This document shows, one piece after another, positions 21,481 to 33,004 of a stretch of 64,000 bases of DNA. Both the position numbers and the translations under genes were made by a program. The notes below the pieces were generated by a model. The model saw nothing but the letters and a program-made list of their open reading frames with translations, did not search any database and had not been told where the DNA came from. Within the stretch, counting starts at the first letter, position 1; the number at the start of each line of letters is the position of its first letter. This stretch comes from Myrmaecium sp. VS I D KN 1 (Eukaryota > Ascomycota > Dothideomycetes > Valsariales > Valsariaceae): contig JADQAV010000014.1 of assembly GCA_019775845.1 (NCBI GenBank), positions 368,093 to 432,092 of the forward strand, in the 5' to 3' direction.

Positions 21481-22619
21481 CTACAACGTCGGGAACTCCA
21501 ACCTCCGATGCAACCTTGCGCAAATCTCCACATAATCCGGCTCATTCTCCGGCGTGAGCACGCCATGTCGCACAAAAAAATCCAGCATGACGAGCGCGCA
21601 ATTCGGCTTGAACTCCCCCCGCCGCAGCGCCTCCCGCACCTTCTCCACAGACCAGAGGTAAAACCGGTCGACCTCATCGTCATTCGGGGCCAGCGTGACC
21701 TCCGCCGGCAGCTCCAGGTCATACACGTACTGCACCTCGGGCTGGAGGAGATGCGTCTCGCCGCCGGCGCGCGCGTCGCGGACGTAGAAGTACGTCACCG
21801 CGCCGGCCGGGCGCACGCAGCGGCGCACCAGATCCGCGGGTAAGCTGGCCTCCTCGGCGCACTCGCGCACGAGGCAGTCGAGCGGGGTCTCGCCCGCCGC
21901 GATCCCGCCCGCGACCGCGTTGTCCAGCATGCCGGCGTAGGTCTGCTTGGTGCGGGCGCGACGGGGGATCCAGAGGCGAAGGCCGCCGCCGCCGCTGGGG
22001 CCGTCGTCGCGGACGAAGGCGTTGGCGTGCACGCCGTAGCTCACGACGCCGAAGAGCGGGGCGGCGGCGCGCTCGAGGTCGAAGAGGTGCGTGCGGTCCC
22101 GGCCGTACACGGCGTAGAGTTCGTCGCGCCATTTGTCCAGGACGCGGAAGTGCCCCGTGGCGCGCATGGCGGCGGTGGTGCGGGCGAGGAGCGCAGTGCG
22201 GCCGCGGGCGTCGGACCCCCCGCCTGTGAGTGTTAGGGTGCGCGACTCGTCGTCGAGGGCCCAGCCGTCGAGCCCGCGGAGCACGGCGGCGACGGAGGGC
22301 AGCACGAAGCCGACGGGGTAGTCGTGCCCGGCGACTTGCAGGGCGTAGTAGGTGTTGATGTGGATGAGGTAGGCGTCCGGGGCGGAGGTGTAGTAGGGGA
22401 AGCTGTGGAGGGGAGGTCGTCAGCTGGAGCTTGTGGGAAAGGAATTTTGTGCTGGGAGAGAGGTGTAGAAGCTTACGAGTCGCATTCGTTGACGAGGTCG
22501 AGGTTGGATTTGGAGACGGTCGGCGCTGGCTCTGGTGCTGGTGCCGCAGCTGCCGGAGCGGACTCTGGAGCTGCAGGCGCTGCTGCAGGCGCTTCCGCGG
22601 GCGGTGAGGAGTCCGACAT
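21481..22619 (-). CDS. Nudix hydrolase of the thiamine-pyrophosphokinase-related (DUF4743/Nudt20-like) group
   Basis: Exons 22619-22477 and 22402-21481 around a 74-nt intron give 354 residues. The first 40 residues are an Ala/Pro/Glu low-complexity leader. Then comes the DUF4743-type region (LDLVNECDSFPYY, ALQVAGHDYPVGFVLPSV). The Nudix domain follows, with its box GGIAAGETPLDCLVRECAEE near residue 210. This fits the GX5EX7REUXEE consensus, whose glutamates bind the catalytic metal. Yeast and plant relatives clear oxidised forms of thiamine diphosphate (family knowledge), so a metabolite-repair role is likely but not shown here. The start ATG is the first in frame, and the Ala/Pro leader is not strongly mitochondrial in character. 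The gene is convergent with the UBA gene. Confidence 0.88.
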
Positions 22620-23227
22620 GGCTGTTCTGGTGCTGTGAAATGGTATGAGGAGTTGGTGAATGAAGTTTAGAGGAAGAAGATGGGGGAGTATAGCAGCCGT
22701 TGTAGTAGGAAGGATGAAGCGGGTGGATTCAGGGTCCACTTGTCGTCGCACCTCCGGGCCCCTCCGCCGCCCGCTACCCCGCCATGCGCTAAATTTGACC
22801 CCGCTGGGAGACCAGATGAGTGAGGTTGGAGCAGCATGTCGAAGTGAACAGGGGGAAAATAGAAAGGCCGCTTGAAAAAAATATGAGGAAAAAAAAAGTG
22901 AGATATCAATGAATGAAAGCATGACGGGGTAGCTCAAGCTTTATACTGAGAATCCATATTCAGAGTCTAATATGTATAGTAAACCTGATAAGACATCCGA
23001 CAGAAACCTCTAAAAATACATGCAGGCATTCTTCGGCCAAAGACGGACGAGTCCATAGTGCTTCCAAACAAGCTGAACCCTCCTCCCTAAGTTCGAGATC
23101 TACGGAGGAGGGCAAGCAATGAGAATCGAAAAAGAAACATCCACTCCAACCCAACACCCAAACTCCCAACTCCGAAAAAAGAAGAAGAAAAAAAAAAAGA
23201 AAAGACCAAACAAAAACCACCCCCCCC
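22620..23227. other. Nudix promoter and F-box 3' flank
   Basis: This 608-bp stretch lies upstream of the Nudix gene and downstream of the F-box gene stop. It contains an A-rich tract on the plus strand near 23175-23205. No further gene is supported; the open frames here lack recognisable content. Confidence 0.5.
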
Positions 23228-24673
23228 TCAAACAACCCACACCCTCCTCCTCCTCCCCTCAGGTCTCTCAAACGACGCCGCAATCGGCAAATACGGAAAC
23301 CCACACCCACCACCAGCCACATCCACCGCGCCGCCAAACCGACACTGATAAAACGCCTCGCGGATCTCCCCCGCCGCGCCCGCCGCGCGACGGTAGCGGT
23401 GGAGCAAGCGCCAGCTCGTCGTCGCAGGGGGCCAGCGCGTCGCCGTCACCGCCCGGCCGTCGTGCACGCCGTGCGCGCGCCAGAGCGTCTCGAACGGCGA
23501 ACGGCCGGATCCTAGGTCCCGCCAGACCTCCACGACGAGCTCGACGAGGCTGCTGTCGCTTCTGCTGCTGCCGTCGCTGTCGCAGGGGGAGGCCCGGACC
23601 TCGTAGTCGGTCGCGCAGTCGTCGCAGGAGCCCTGGAGGGCGGTGGATGGGTGGCCGCGCTCGAGGACGGAGGGGTACAAGGCCTGGCGGATGGCGGCGG
23701 CGAGGTCGGTGTGCCCACTGCGGTCGCAGCGGTGGCCCGCGACGAGGTGCGGCAGCACCCGGACGATCACGCGACCGACGCGGTCCGCGTCGCTCGGGGC
23801 GAGGAAGCGCTGCTCGACGAGCAGGGAGGCGCGAGCGTACAGGAGGAAGCGGTTCTCGACGATGCGGGCGGCGGTCGAGAGGCGGGTGCGGTAGCGGTCG
23901 TACGCGCTGGCGAGGTAAGGGGTGTCGAAGGTGAAGGCGCTGAGGGGGATGCCGTACGCGGGCCCGTACAGGTGGCGGTTCATGGCCAGGCGGAGGTGGT
24001 GGTAGCTGAGCACGAACCGGCTCTCCGCGTGCAGGTAGCTGCCGTCCTCGCTGCAGGGCCGGGCGGTTTCGTGGAGATAGGCGAGCGGTCCGCACCGTGG
24101 CTCTTGGGCGTGGAAGCGGTCGCACCAGCTGCAGTACCAGTGCGAGGGGAAGGCGCGCTCGAGGAGGAGGATCTTCTCCCTTCGCTGTAATGTGGATGTG
24201 CAGCGCTTGAGCAGGGAGGGGAGGTGGTGGCAGCCGAGCGCATAGCAGAGGTATCGGCTCGCGAAGGAGAGCGAGGCGGTCGATTCCGGATCCAGATACG
24301 TGACTATTTCCTGCAGTATCTCGACCGGGAGGGTCAAGATTGGCGCGCCTGGGGCCGCGTCGGTGGGCTTCTTCTCCTTCAGATCCGTGGATGAAGAGAC
24401 CATCGAGTCTCGTCGCGCAGATGGTGTACCTTCGCTCCCTTCCGACGACGACGACGACGGCGCTGCAGCTGGTGATATATTGCCCCCGAGAACGGCGACG
24501 CCCTCCGGCACAACTCTCGATACCGCCATGCGGCTCGACTCTCTCTCCGCCGCCGCGTCACTCATACACTTAATCTTCCGACCGCAGAGCGCGTGCAGCT
24601 TACGAGCGAGGAGACGCGCCATATCAGCGACGAGTGCGAGGAGGAGTGGATAAGGGAGGCATCCCGTAGTCAT
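23228..24673 (-). CDS. F-box protein of filamentous-fungal type
   Basis: A single open frame of 481 residues without introns. An F-box lies near residues 111-150 (LPVEILQEIVTYLDPESTAS, then SFASRYLCYALG), which would bind Skp1 in an SCF ubiquitin ligase. A Cys-containing stretch WYCSWCDRFHAQEPRCGP follows, a pattern often seen after the F-box in ascomycete members and perhaps metal-binding. The rest is helical with no WD40 or LRR repeats, so the substrate is unknown. The N-terminal 100 residues are Ser-rich and disordered. The true start is uncertain: internal methionines at MARLLARK and MSDAAAERE are equally plausible. The high third-position GC leaves long open frames on the other strand, which I take as shadows. 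Confidence 0.8.
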   Translation of the reverse strand: MTTGCLPYPLLLALVADMARLLARKLHALCGRKIKCMSDAAAERESSRMAVSRVVPEGVAVLGGNISPAAAPSSSSSEGSEGTPSARRDSMVSSSTDLKEKKPTDAAPGAPILTLPVEILQEIVTYLDPESTASLSFASRYLCYALGCHHLPSLLKRCTSTLQRREKILLLERAFPSHWYCSWCDRFHAQEPRCGPLAYLHETARPCSEDGSYLHAESRFVLSYHHLRLAMNRHLYGPAYGIPLSAFTFDTPYLASAYDRYRTRLSTAARIVENRFLLYARASLLVEQRFLAPSDADRVGRVIVRVLPHLVAGHRCDRSGHTDLAAAIRQALYPSVLERGHPSTALQGSCDDCATDYEVRASPCDSDGSSRSDSSLVELVVEVWRDLGSGRSPFETLWRAHGVHDGRAVTATRWPPATTSWRLLHRYRRAAGAAGEIREAFYQCRFGGAVDVAGGGCGFPYLPIAASFERPEGRRRRVWVV

Positions 24674-25519
24674 CCGGAAACGGAAAGGGACAAATAAATG
24701 GAAAAAAAAAGCCTAAATCCCGTGGCCGGAAAAAAAGGGGAGAAGCGGATACAGGACGCCAGAAGGGAGAGCGCGCGCGGGTGGGGGGGGGGCCACGGGT
24801 TTGTCGTCGCCGAGATGATGCACATGCCCAAGTATAACATACTACCGATGTAGGCAGGTCATCGTGCCGTGTGCGGTTGACTCCGCCGCCCTCGTCAGGA
24901 GCGCTCTTGAGGCCGCCTTGGACCCATCGCGTTGGGGGGGGGCTCACATGGAGGGTGTAAGAAGTGCGCAGCTGACGGCAGCGCGCTCAGCTTGTGCGTG
25001 GGTCATGCACCGGCGAAGAGACAGAGAGTGACTGACCTTAGGGTTGCCAAGGCCGACCTCCCACACCCGAACCTTGTCAGCCTTGCGCCGCACCTTGAAT
25101 GCAGGACTGTACGGAGCAATGGGGTCGTGAGATCCACCATGCCTCTCTATTAGAGCCGTCCGAACAACTGTGTAATCACGCTGAGTCATTCCTGCGCGAA
25201 GGGTCGCGAAGCGCAGCCGGTAACACGCGACACAATACCTCTTTCACAGCTAATTCGTCTTGTTCTCATGACGGATGATGGGGATACCGACTCGAAGTAA
25301 TTCATCCATTAGTTACATGTTCCTCTAAAACAGCCGCTTCGAGCTTTGTCTGGAAAAGAAGACGGAAACGACTAGAAGCAGAGCCCGCTCCGCTATGGTA
25401 TCAAACGGTGGCCCCGCCACCCGCTGGCCCCCCTGTTGTTCGGTACTGTATACAGACGCCGCGCTATGCAAAGCACTAAATCACGGTTCTTCGGTCCTTG
25501 CCCGGTGGTGCAACTCGTT
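24674..25519. other. Gene-free region upstream of the F-box gene
   Basis: About 850 bp between the F-box start and the SEC1 stop. It holds the F-box promoter and the SEC1 3' end. G-runs occur at about 24782-24792 and 24934-24942. No gene or RNA was recognised. Confidence 0.5.
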
Positions 25520-27984
25520 TTACTTCTTCGACGAGAAGAAATGTTTCTTCTTCTTTTTCTCTTCCGGAGGCTTTGCTGTCGACGAAGCGTGAGGGCGTGC
25601 CGTGGCTGCAGCGGGAGCCGGGAGGCTGCTCTGGCCACCGTTCATGACTTGCTGCGGCGGCTTGGAAGCACCTCCCCCGGAGCTCAGCGTCATATTCGCC
25701 AGACCGGCGGTCGGTGGCGCCGGGCCCCTGGGGAGCCCCATCTGAGGCTTCGGCGGCTCCTCCCGTTCAAATAGATGGGCCGGGGCTTTTGGCTTCGGCT
25801 GTTCGGCAGGAATGCCTAAACGTCTTTTGTCGACGCTAAGATCGCCAACCTGTCGCATGAACAGGCCGGGGTTCAGCATATGAGAGGTGACAAGGAAGAC
25901 GTCGCGGGATGTCTCCCGGGATACTTCATAGCACGCTCGAGACTCGGAGTAGGTCGCACCGCCCGCCATAAATACAATGACGCGCTGGCGGGGTTCAACG
26001 GAGGAGAGTCGTGACTTTGCCCAGGTGGGTTTGGCCGAGCGAAGAGAGGCGGATGATACGGACTCTGCAGCAAGCGCAGCAGCGTCTGCGGCGTCCAGGT
26101 GTGGCTTAGTGTACGGAAAGACCGTCTGGTCAAGGGTGCCGCGGACATGCTCTTCCAGCATGTATTTCAGGTTGGTGGTGAAGCGGGAAAGAGCGTATTC
26201 TTCAGATACTGGTGGGGCGTTTGTCCGCCGAGGGAACAGTGGTTGCGGCGGAGGCTTGTTATCTTTAAGGGGTTTGCCTACTCGGGCACCGAGCAAGTCT
26301 AGATTATTCAACACCTCACCATCTTGGGGAGGGAGCTGGGCATGCGCGAGTAACTTCATCAAATCCGCAGGCAACAAGCCGTCTTTGTATAGAAGATAAA
26401 GGGCGATGAGCCGGAGCCGGTCGGGGTGAGTGATGCTTTCCTCGTCCAATGTTCGTACCAATTGATCTGCTACGTTTTTAGGTTTCCGGTTATCTTCGTC
26501 CAAGCCGGTGGCAAGCGTCTGTTAAGACATTAGCTAAGTCGACAGCAAACGAAAGCCGACTAATTTACCTGTTCAACTGATGCTACGTCGGCGAGCTTGT
26601 GATGCTGGAATATGTTCATGCATTCTTGCGCCATGCTCAGATGCAATGCGTATGCCTCTTTCATCTCCTGGAACTGCGGAAGCCCAGCCATCATGTCTTT
26701 GATCGCATTCAGACTGGTCGCGTCGCCACTGCTCTGCTTGGTGAAATGAGGATTTTCGTCGATGAACTTTTGGAAATCGCTCATCAGTTTTTCGATCGTA
26801 TCCTTCATATGGCGATGACGGTTCTCGACCCAGATCCGGTCTTTCTCCGTAATCTCAACCTCCTTCTCTTCCTGGTCAGGGTGGCCCTCATTGACTATCG
26901 TCTTGTAAGTCACTTTCTCCCCTTCCTTGATCGGAAGTAGGTCATGTGCCATTGCTTGATAGGTGAATTCGTGTACGAATGGGGCGCAGAGATCCATTGA
27001 GCGGTCCACGATGTAGAGAGCGCCTCGCGGCCGATTTGATGGTGGTGGGAAGTTCTCGTGGAATTGTGCATACATGTCGAGTTGTTCCTGAACGAATCGA
27101 GCAAGATGCGTGCACATCACGCTAGCCTCGTGCGTGGCGGACCGCGGCTTGTAGTAACGGATAATAGGGTATTCGCCTAAGGAAACGCACACGGCCACAA
27201 TCTATTGATGTCAGCAATAACTCCTCAACGGTGAATGCTGCCATACCTTCTGTGCCAGGTCTTCCATGTGCTGTCGAACCAGATTATTGCAAGCGGGGTG
27301 GAAGAGCACTGGGAAACTCCAGGGATCTCTGAACGTGACGAGGTGAGACTCGCGAGGATAGAAGTCGATTTCCAAGACCTTGAACACCCTAATTTGCTCT
27401 CGGACAGTGCTCGACCGGTCGATACGCTCTCGTAGCGGCGGCGGTAGGACTGTTGGGGGGCACGTCAGCCTGATGCCTATACTAGCGGACCTGGGACTCC
27501 ATACGCGACGTCCAGATTAAGTAGGCGCTGCGGTATCTACGACGCTCAAAGTCCGCCATGACGCAGTCCACGATATGAGGCAGGGGCGACAAGAGGTATA
27601 TCACGTCCATGTCCTTGTTCATCGGCCGGCGGTGCTCGATTTGCTCGATATCTAGGAAGAAGTCAACGACAAGCCCGGATAAAGCTACTGGGATGCCATT
27701 GTGCCGTACTGGTGATATTCTCGTTGAGGATGTCATCTTCCTTAACCACATTGTCGATGAGCTTGCGGCTTGTTTCATCCACGACAAGGACTTTCCACTA
27801 GGCGCGAGAATCCGATTAACAGATGGGACGATTATGGCGGTCGACGGGGGGCTATACATCACCACGGCCGGTATTCCGAATCGTGTCGAGGATAACTGCA
27901 GCTTTGGGTCAGTGACGGTCTCCGAGGCACGCAGGGGCTAGGAGGTGTACTCTCTCGCTGGGCGTCGATGATTGAGACGCCCAT
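25520..27984 (-). CDS. SEC1: Sec1, SM-family protein of exocytosis
   Basis: Sec1/Munc18 protein that binds assembled SNARE complexes at the plasma membrane and promotes vesicle fusion (family knowledge). Seven exons: 27984-27951, 27895-27858, 27797-27710, 27651-27505, 27449-27247, 27201-26569 and 26518-25520, total 713 residues. Landmarks in order: MGVSIIDAQREIILDTIRN, GDWKVLVVDETSRKLIDN, NKDMDVIYLLSPLPHIVDC and DFYPRESHLVTFRDPWSFP. VSLGEYPIIRYYKPR, RPRGALYIVDRSMDLCAP, DLLPIKEGEKVTYKT and DPDRLRLIAL-type helices follow (here HPDRLRLIALYLLYKDG). The late motif VIVFMAGGATYSE is typical. After about residue 615 the tail is Pro/Ala-rich and ends in a Lys cluster (EEKKKKKHFFSSKK), as in filamentous-fungal Sec1. 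The first exons are very short, so splice errors are most likely there. The gene diverges from SUV3. Confidence 0.95.
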
Positions 27985-28441
27985 GGTGGTCCGGCACCGC
28001 GCAGAGCTTGTAGAGTAGCCACAAAGCAAACGGTATGGTAGCTCGAGGGGTGAATTCCGTCGGGAAGCCGAGGTTATGGAGGAGCAAGGGGAATGTTCAC
28101 GGCTGGGAAAGTACAGTAAGGCAAAGAGGTCGGGGAGCGGTGCGGTTGCGGTGCGTGGGTGCCCTGCGCTGCGGAGCATTAGACCCCTCGGACGTCACCC
28201 ACGCGCCAGCCTCAGGCACGTCCGGTGCTTGGCTTGGACCGCCGCGGCGAGAAAAAGTTCCCGCCATGCGGTCGAGAATTGTGCTCTGAACCTCCCAGCA
28301 ACTCAACCACTCCCATCGCCCACACATTCGCGCCCCCCAACCCGTCGACCACGCCCTCTAGTCTCGAGACACTTCCCTTGGGCGCCAATTCCCTCGGCAC
28401 GGGCTTTGTGGGAGTGTCATCTCCCCGCTGCGCCGCAAAAA
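27985..28441. promoter_or_regulatory. Divergent promoter between SEC1 and SUV3
   Basis: The 457 bp between the two divergent start codons should carry both promoters. The open frame containing SUV3 continues well upstream of its chosen ATG without recognisable protein content, so I treat that part as leader. Confidence 0.5.
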
Positions 28442-31419
28442 ATGCTGGCGCAACGAGCGTGGCAAAGCCGCTGCTTGTTCTGCGCATACACATTACGACC
28501 GCCACCCGCAATAGCACGAGCCCGGTCCGGATTCCAAGCATGTGCCTTCAGCTCAACTTCTTATCTGTCGCGGCAGGTCAAGAAGTCTGTCAAGAGAAGA
28601 GCGGCAAAGGCGCGAGCAAGGCGTGGTTCTTTGGGGGATGATACCAAACTCAAATCAGACGATGGGCGCTTCAAAGGTGTTATACATTTCAAGCCGTCAG
28701 GGCACATATCGTTTGCGACAATCTTGTGGCAAAGCCTCAGGCGCCTGGAAACCAAGATGAGGGAATCTCCGGACCTCCTCCGCAGCATGGAAATAGATTC
28801 ACAACGGTTCAAGGAGTCATTCAAATCCTTCTCACAGCACATCCTATCGATCAGCAAACCCGAGTGGGAGGGCGCCGCGGATCGCTCGAAAGACAGCGCT
28901 GCCTTGGAGACACTGCGAGCTCTGCGCCAGGGATACGAGGAGCGCGGCCCGAAAGGCCTGGATCGGCGGCTCCAGCACGCCTTCTACGGGCACGTGTTTG
29001 GAAGGCAGATCACCGCGGCCGAGTTGGGGAATCAGATCGCGCTGGCCGACTTGCGGTACCCCTCGGAATGGTTCCCGGCAACGCGGCAACTGCAGCGGAA
29101 GATCATCATGCACGTGGGACCGACGAACTCGGGCAAGACCTACCACGCCTTGAAGCGGCTCGAGGAGGCGGAGTCGGGTATCTACGCGGGGCCCCTTCGA
29201 CTGCTGGCGCACGAAGTGTACATGCGACTGAACGCCCGCGGCAAGGTCTGCGCGCTGATCACCGGCGACGACAGGAGGCTGCCGGAGGAGACCGGCGGTC
29301 CCCACATGATGAGCTGCACAGTGGAGATGGTTCCTTTCCAGACCCGGGTCGACGTCGCTGTCATCGACGAGATCCAGATGATCGGAAACGCGGAGCGTGG
29401 CTGGGCCTGGACCGAAGCATTCCTCGGCATCCAGGCCAAGGAGATCCACCTCTGCGGAGAGGAGCGCACCGTCCCACTGATCCAGGAGCTGGCGGCGGCC
29501 ATCGGCGACGAAGTCGAAGTGCACAGGTACCAGCGTCTCACGCCGCTGCGAATGATGGACACCAGCTTGTACGGGAAGTGGGATCGATTGGAAAAGGGCG
29601 ACTGCATCGTCGCCTTCTCGGTCATCGGCATCCATACCATCCGGAAAGTCATCGAGCAGACGACGGGCAAGAAGTGCGCCGTCATCTATGGCGGTCTTCC
29701 TCCGGAAACCCGAGCGCAGCAGGCCAAGCTCTTCAACGACCCGGACAGCGGATATGATATTTTGGTCGCCAGTGATGCCATCGGCATGGGTCTCAATTTG
29801 TAAGCGCTGTGGAAACCTCTCTATCCTGTTTACGGGAGCGATCAAGGACACTTTGACTGACTATCTACGACAGGAGCATCAAGCGTATCATCTTCGCGAG
29901 CTCGAAAAAGCCTAACGGGGTCACCCAGGTGCGTCTGACGGTTTCGGAAGTCAAGCAGATCGCCGGACGTGCCGGCCGCTACCGCACCGCATATCAAGAA
30001 ACGAAGGAGGCGGAAGCCAAAGCCAAATCTGGTGCCGAAACCACTGCCGAAACCACCGCCGCTACCGCCACCGAAGCTCAAGCCGAAGGCTCTTCGTCGA
30101 CCGCCTCTACCGAGGTCTCTTCCGACTCTTCCACCTTCCAACCCACCGATGCCGTCACCGACCTTCCGCTCACTCCCGCCGCCACCGCCGTCCCCGCCGC
30201 GACCAAAGACGAGGACCTGCCGATTGGATGGGTGACGACGCTGGAGCAGGAGGACCACGCGTACATCCGACGGACGTTGGCGACGGAGGCGCCGATGATC
30301 AAGACGGCGGGGCTGTTCCCGCCAGGACCGATCGTCGAGCGCTTCGGCTCGTACTTCCCGCCGGGGACGCCGTTCAGCTACATCCTGGTGCGGCTGCACG
30401 ACATCGCCCGGATGCACTCGCGCTTCCACCTCTGCCGGCTCCGGGACCAGCTCACGATCGCGGACACGATCCAGCCGGCGGGCGGGCTGACTACGGCGGA
30501 CCGGCTGCTGTTCTGCGCCGCGCCGGCGAACGTGAAGACGCCCGAGGGCCGGGCACTGCTGCTGGCGCTGGCGCGCTGCGTGGGCGAGCAGCGCGTCTGC
30601 AACATCCTCGACATGGCCGAGTTCGACCTCGAGCTGCTCGAGGAGACGCCCCGGCCGGACCGCACGTTCCTGCGCGCGCTCGAGGAGCTCCACCGCGGCC
30701 TCGTCCTCTACATCTGGCTCTCCTACCGCTTCTCCGGCGTGTTCGTCGAGCGCACCCTGGCCACGCACGCCAAGGGCCTCGTCGAGGCCGCCATCGAACG
30801 CACGCTCGGCACCTTCAACTTCACCGCCGAGCACCTGCGCACCCGCGGCCTCCACCACGCCGCCGCCGCCGCCCGCATCCGCTGGGACCAGCCCGCCGTC
30901 GAGGCCCGGCTCCACAAGTCCCTCCGCGAGTGGGTCGTGCGTCGGCAGGAGGCGCTCGAGGGCAAGCCGGCCGCGGGCCCCGTGACCGTCGGCACGAACG
31001 GCTGGCTCCGCTGGGGCCCCTCCCGCCAGCGCCACTCCTCCCTCGCCCCCGAGGAGATCGATCGCCGCGCCGAGGCCCTGCTGGCGGAGCACCGCCACCT
31101 GCGCGCCCAGCCCTCCGTCGTGCCGGAGGACCTCACCGTCGATGCGTTTTTGCGGCGCTACGGCGCGATCGTGGAGGGCACGGCCCCGCCGGATGCGGAT
31201 GTGCCCGGTCCGGTGGATGAGGAGGGGGATGTTGACGAGGAGGAGGAGGAGGATGAGGAGGATGAGGAGGAGTTTGATGATGAGGAGGAAGACGAGGAAG
31301 AGGATGATGATGAGGAGGACACGCTTGAAGAAGACGAAGAAGGGGAGGAGGAGAGTGACGATGCGGATGAGGATGCCAATCTTCTACGTGACATCGAGCG
31401 CGGGAACGAGCGGTTGTAG
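28442..31419 (+). CDS. SUV3: Mitochondrial ATP-dependent RNA helicase Suv3
   Basis: Superfamily 2 helicase of the mitochondrial RNA degradosome (family knowledge). Exons 28442-29799 and 29874-31419 give 967 residues. The start MLAQRAWQSRCLF opens an Arg-rich presequence ending around FSSTSYLSRQ. Walker A is GPTNSGKT near residue 226 and the DEAD-like motif is DEIQ near 309. GGLPPETRAQQA and SDAIGMGLNL follow, and motif VI is QIAGRAGRY near 483. Right after it an Ala/Thr/Glu-rich insert of about 95 residues interrupts the usual sequence before GWVTTLEQEDHAYIRR. The C-terminal Suv3 region follows (GLFPPGPIVERF, KYAP-like parts replaced by GTPFSYILVRLHD). The last 70 residues are almost all Asp and Glu. 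The insert and the acidic tail are unusual features compared with what I know of the family. The gene is convergent with the DUF3112-like gene. Confidence 0.94.
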
Positions 31420-33004
31420 ATTCCCCAAGGTCGATCGATCGAGCGGTCCTGCCTCATTGACGTCCCCCTTCCCTTCCGGATGTACCATTTGTATGTGTAT
31501 GTGTCTGTGTCTGTGTATGATTAAAAAGCATTCATGTCCAATCTCGCCTCTCCTATCTTGGATTCGTGTCTGTACATCGAGGGGGTGGGGGTGCGTTCGA
31601 TCTCAGAAGAGCCGGAGAAGAAGAAAAAAAGAGAAAAGAAGACTGCCATGATTATTCCTAGATCTGTACAGTACCTACTTAGTTTCACCGATCGATCTCT
31701 GTACTTGTCTATTTATTGTCTATCTGTATGCGTGTGCCTGTCTGTTGATACTGGGCTTTGATATATACATACATACATATGGTTCTAGCATTTACTGAGA
31801 GACTGATACACAGATCATATCGATCATTACTAGTACCTCGCCTTTTATTATAGTAGGTACTACCAGTACCTACCTACCACTCCTTCTCCTTCTCCACCAA
31901 ACCAGACCAAACCAACCAACCGAACTACTGTACTGACGACTCCTACCCCCTCCCTTCCCTCTCATCCACTTGGATGAACGTTATAAACATCGTAAACATC
32001 ATAAAGCACCATAACCGACCTACACCACACCACACCGGCCCAGACCACCTCCCTATCCAAGCCTGAAGTCCTCTAACCAATCCCATCTTCCCCTCTCCCT
32101 CACCCTCTCCCTCAAGGTCACGGTCAACGTCGATATCAAAGCTCAAGTCTGACGGAGCGTGATACTTACGTAAAACACATTATCGCTGGCACATATCACC
32201 ACAAAACGAACATCACCACCATTCTCATAGACCTAGCACAATGGGAATAGAACTGAGTATGTATGGATATCTCAATCATCACACGACTCCTTCCCTCCAT
32301 TTTCAACCCGTTTTTCGGTATCTCAAAGGTATCCCCCCTGAAGAAACACCCCCAAGCCCCGCAAACCCCGCAAACTCCCCTCCCCCTGCTACGCCACCTA
32401 AGCATCCACTGCACGAGGTATCCGGACTTCCTTGAGTGAAGATAAAGCAAGAAAAAAAGAAAGAAAAAAAGGAAAAATTAAAAAGCCTAAACCACACAGG
32501 GAAAAAAGGAAGAAGAGAAAGGAAATAGTAAGATACATCCCCATCCCGCACCGTCTGCATGCATCCAAGCACGCATAGTACTATAGCATAGCATAGCATA
32601 GCACCGTAATCAAGCGACCACGTATGGGGCATGTCACCGTAAAACCAAACAAGCACAGAGAAAAGAGAAAGAAAGGGCAAAAGCCAAAGAGAAGAAAAGA
32701 AAAAGGGCAAAAAGAAAACCATAGGGGAGGGTTTTGGGGGGGGGAGGGGATCAGCTTCCTCGAGCAGCAGATCGACCGTAAAGGTCAGATCGTCGTGCCA
32801 CGGTCTCAATCCGAGATTAGTAGGTAGGAGAAGGGGGGATATAGAAAGAGGAGGGATAGGGGACACGTGAGGCAGGGAAGGTAAGGGTAAGGCAAACCCG
32901 CACCTTCCCCGTCGCCCAACGTCCCCGCTCAGCAGACCAGCCGGCCAATTTCCCACGTGGGTAGGTGCAAGGGAGCACCTTACCGCAGGCAGAAGGCACG
33001 AAGC
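31420..33004. other. Convergent intergenic region with simple repeats
   Basis: Nearly 1.6 kb between convergent stops of SUV3 and the membrane protein gene. It contains GT-rich and TATG-rich stretches (31490-31780), CCTACC runs (31865-31880) and a GCATA tandem run (about 32580-32602). The region 32440-32720 is A-rich on the plus strand. No gene is supported. Confidence 0.5.
32580..32602. repeat. GCATA tandem repeat
   Basis: About four copies of the pentamer GCATA in tandem in the intergenic region. This is a plain microsatellite. Confidence 0.75.

Noticed and set aside
22473-22937. Longer N-terminus for the Nudix protein
   Set aside because: The open frame extends upstream of MSDSSPPAEAP, but the added part is Phe/Ser-rich with no conservation signal that I know; the start at 22619 is more likely.
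29842-31098. A 418-codon open frame on the minus strand
   Set aside because: Antisense to the second exon of SUV3, with no recognisable domain.
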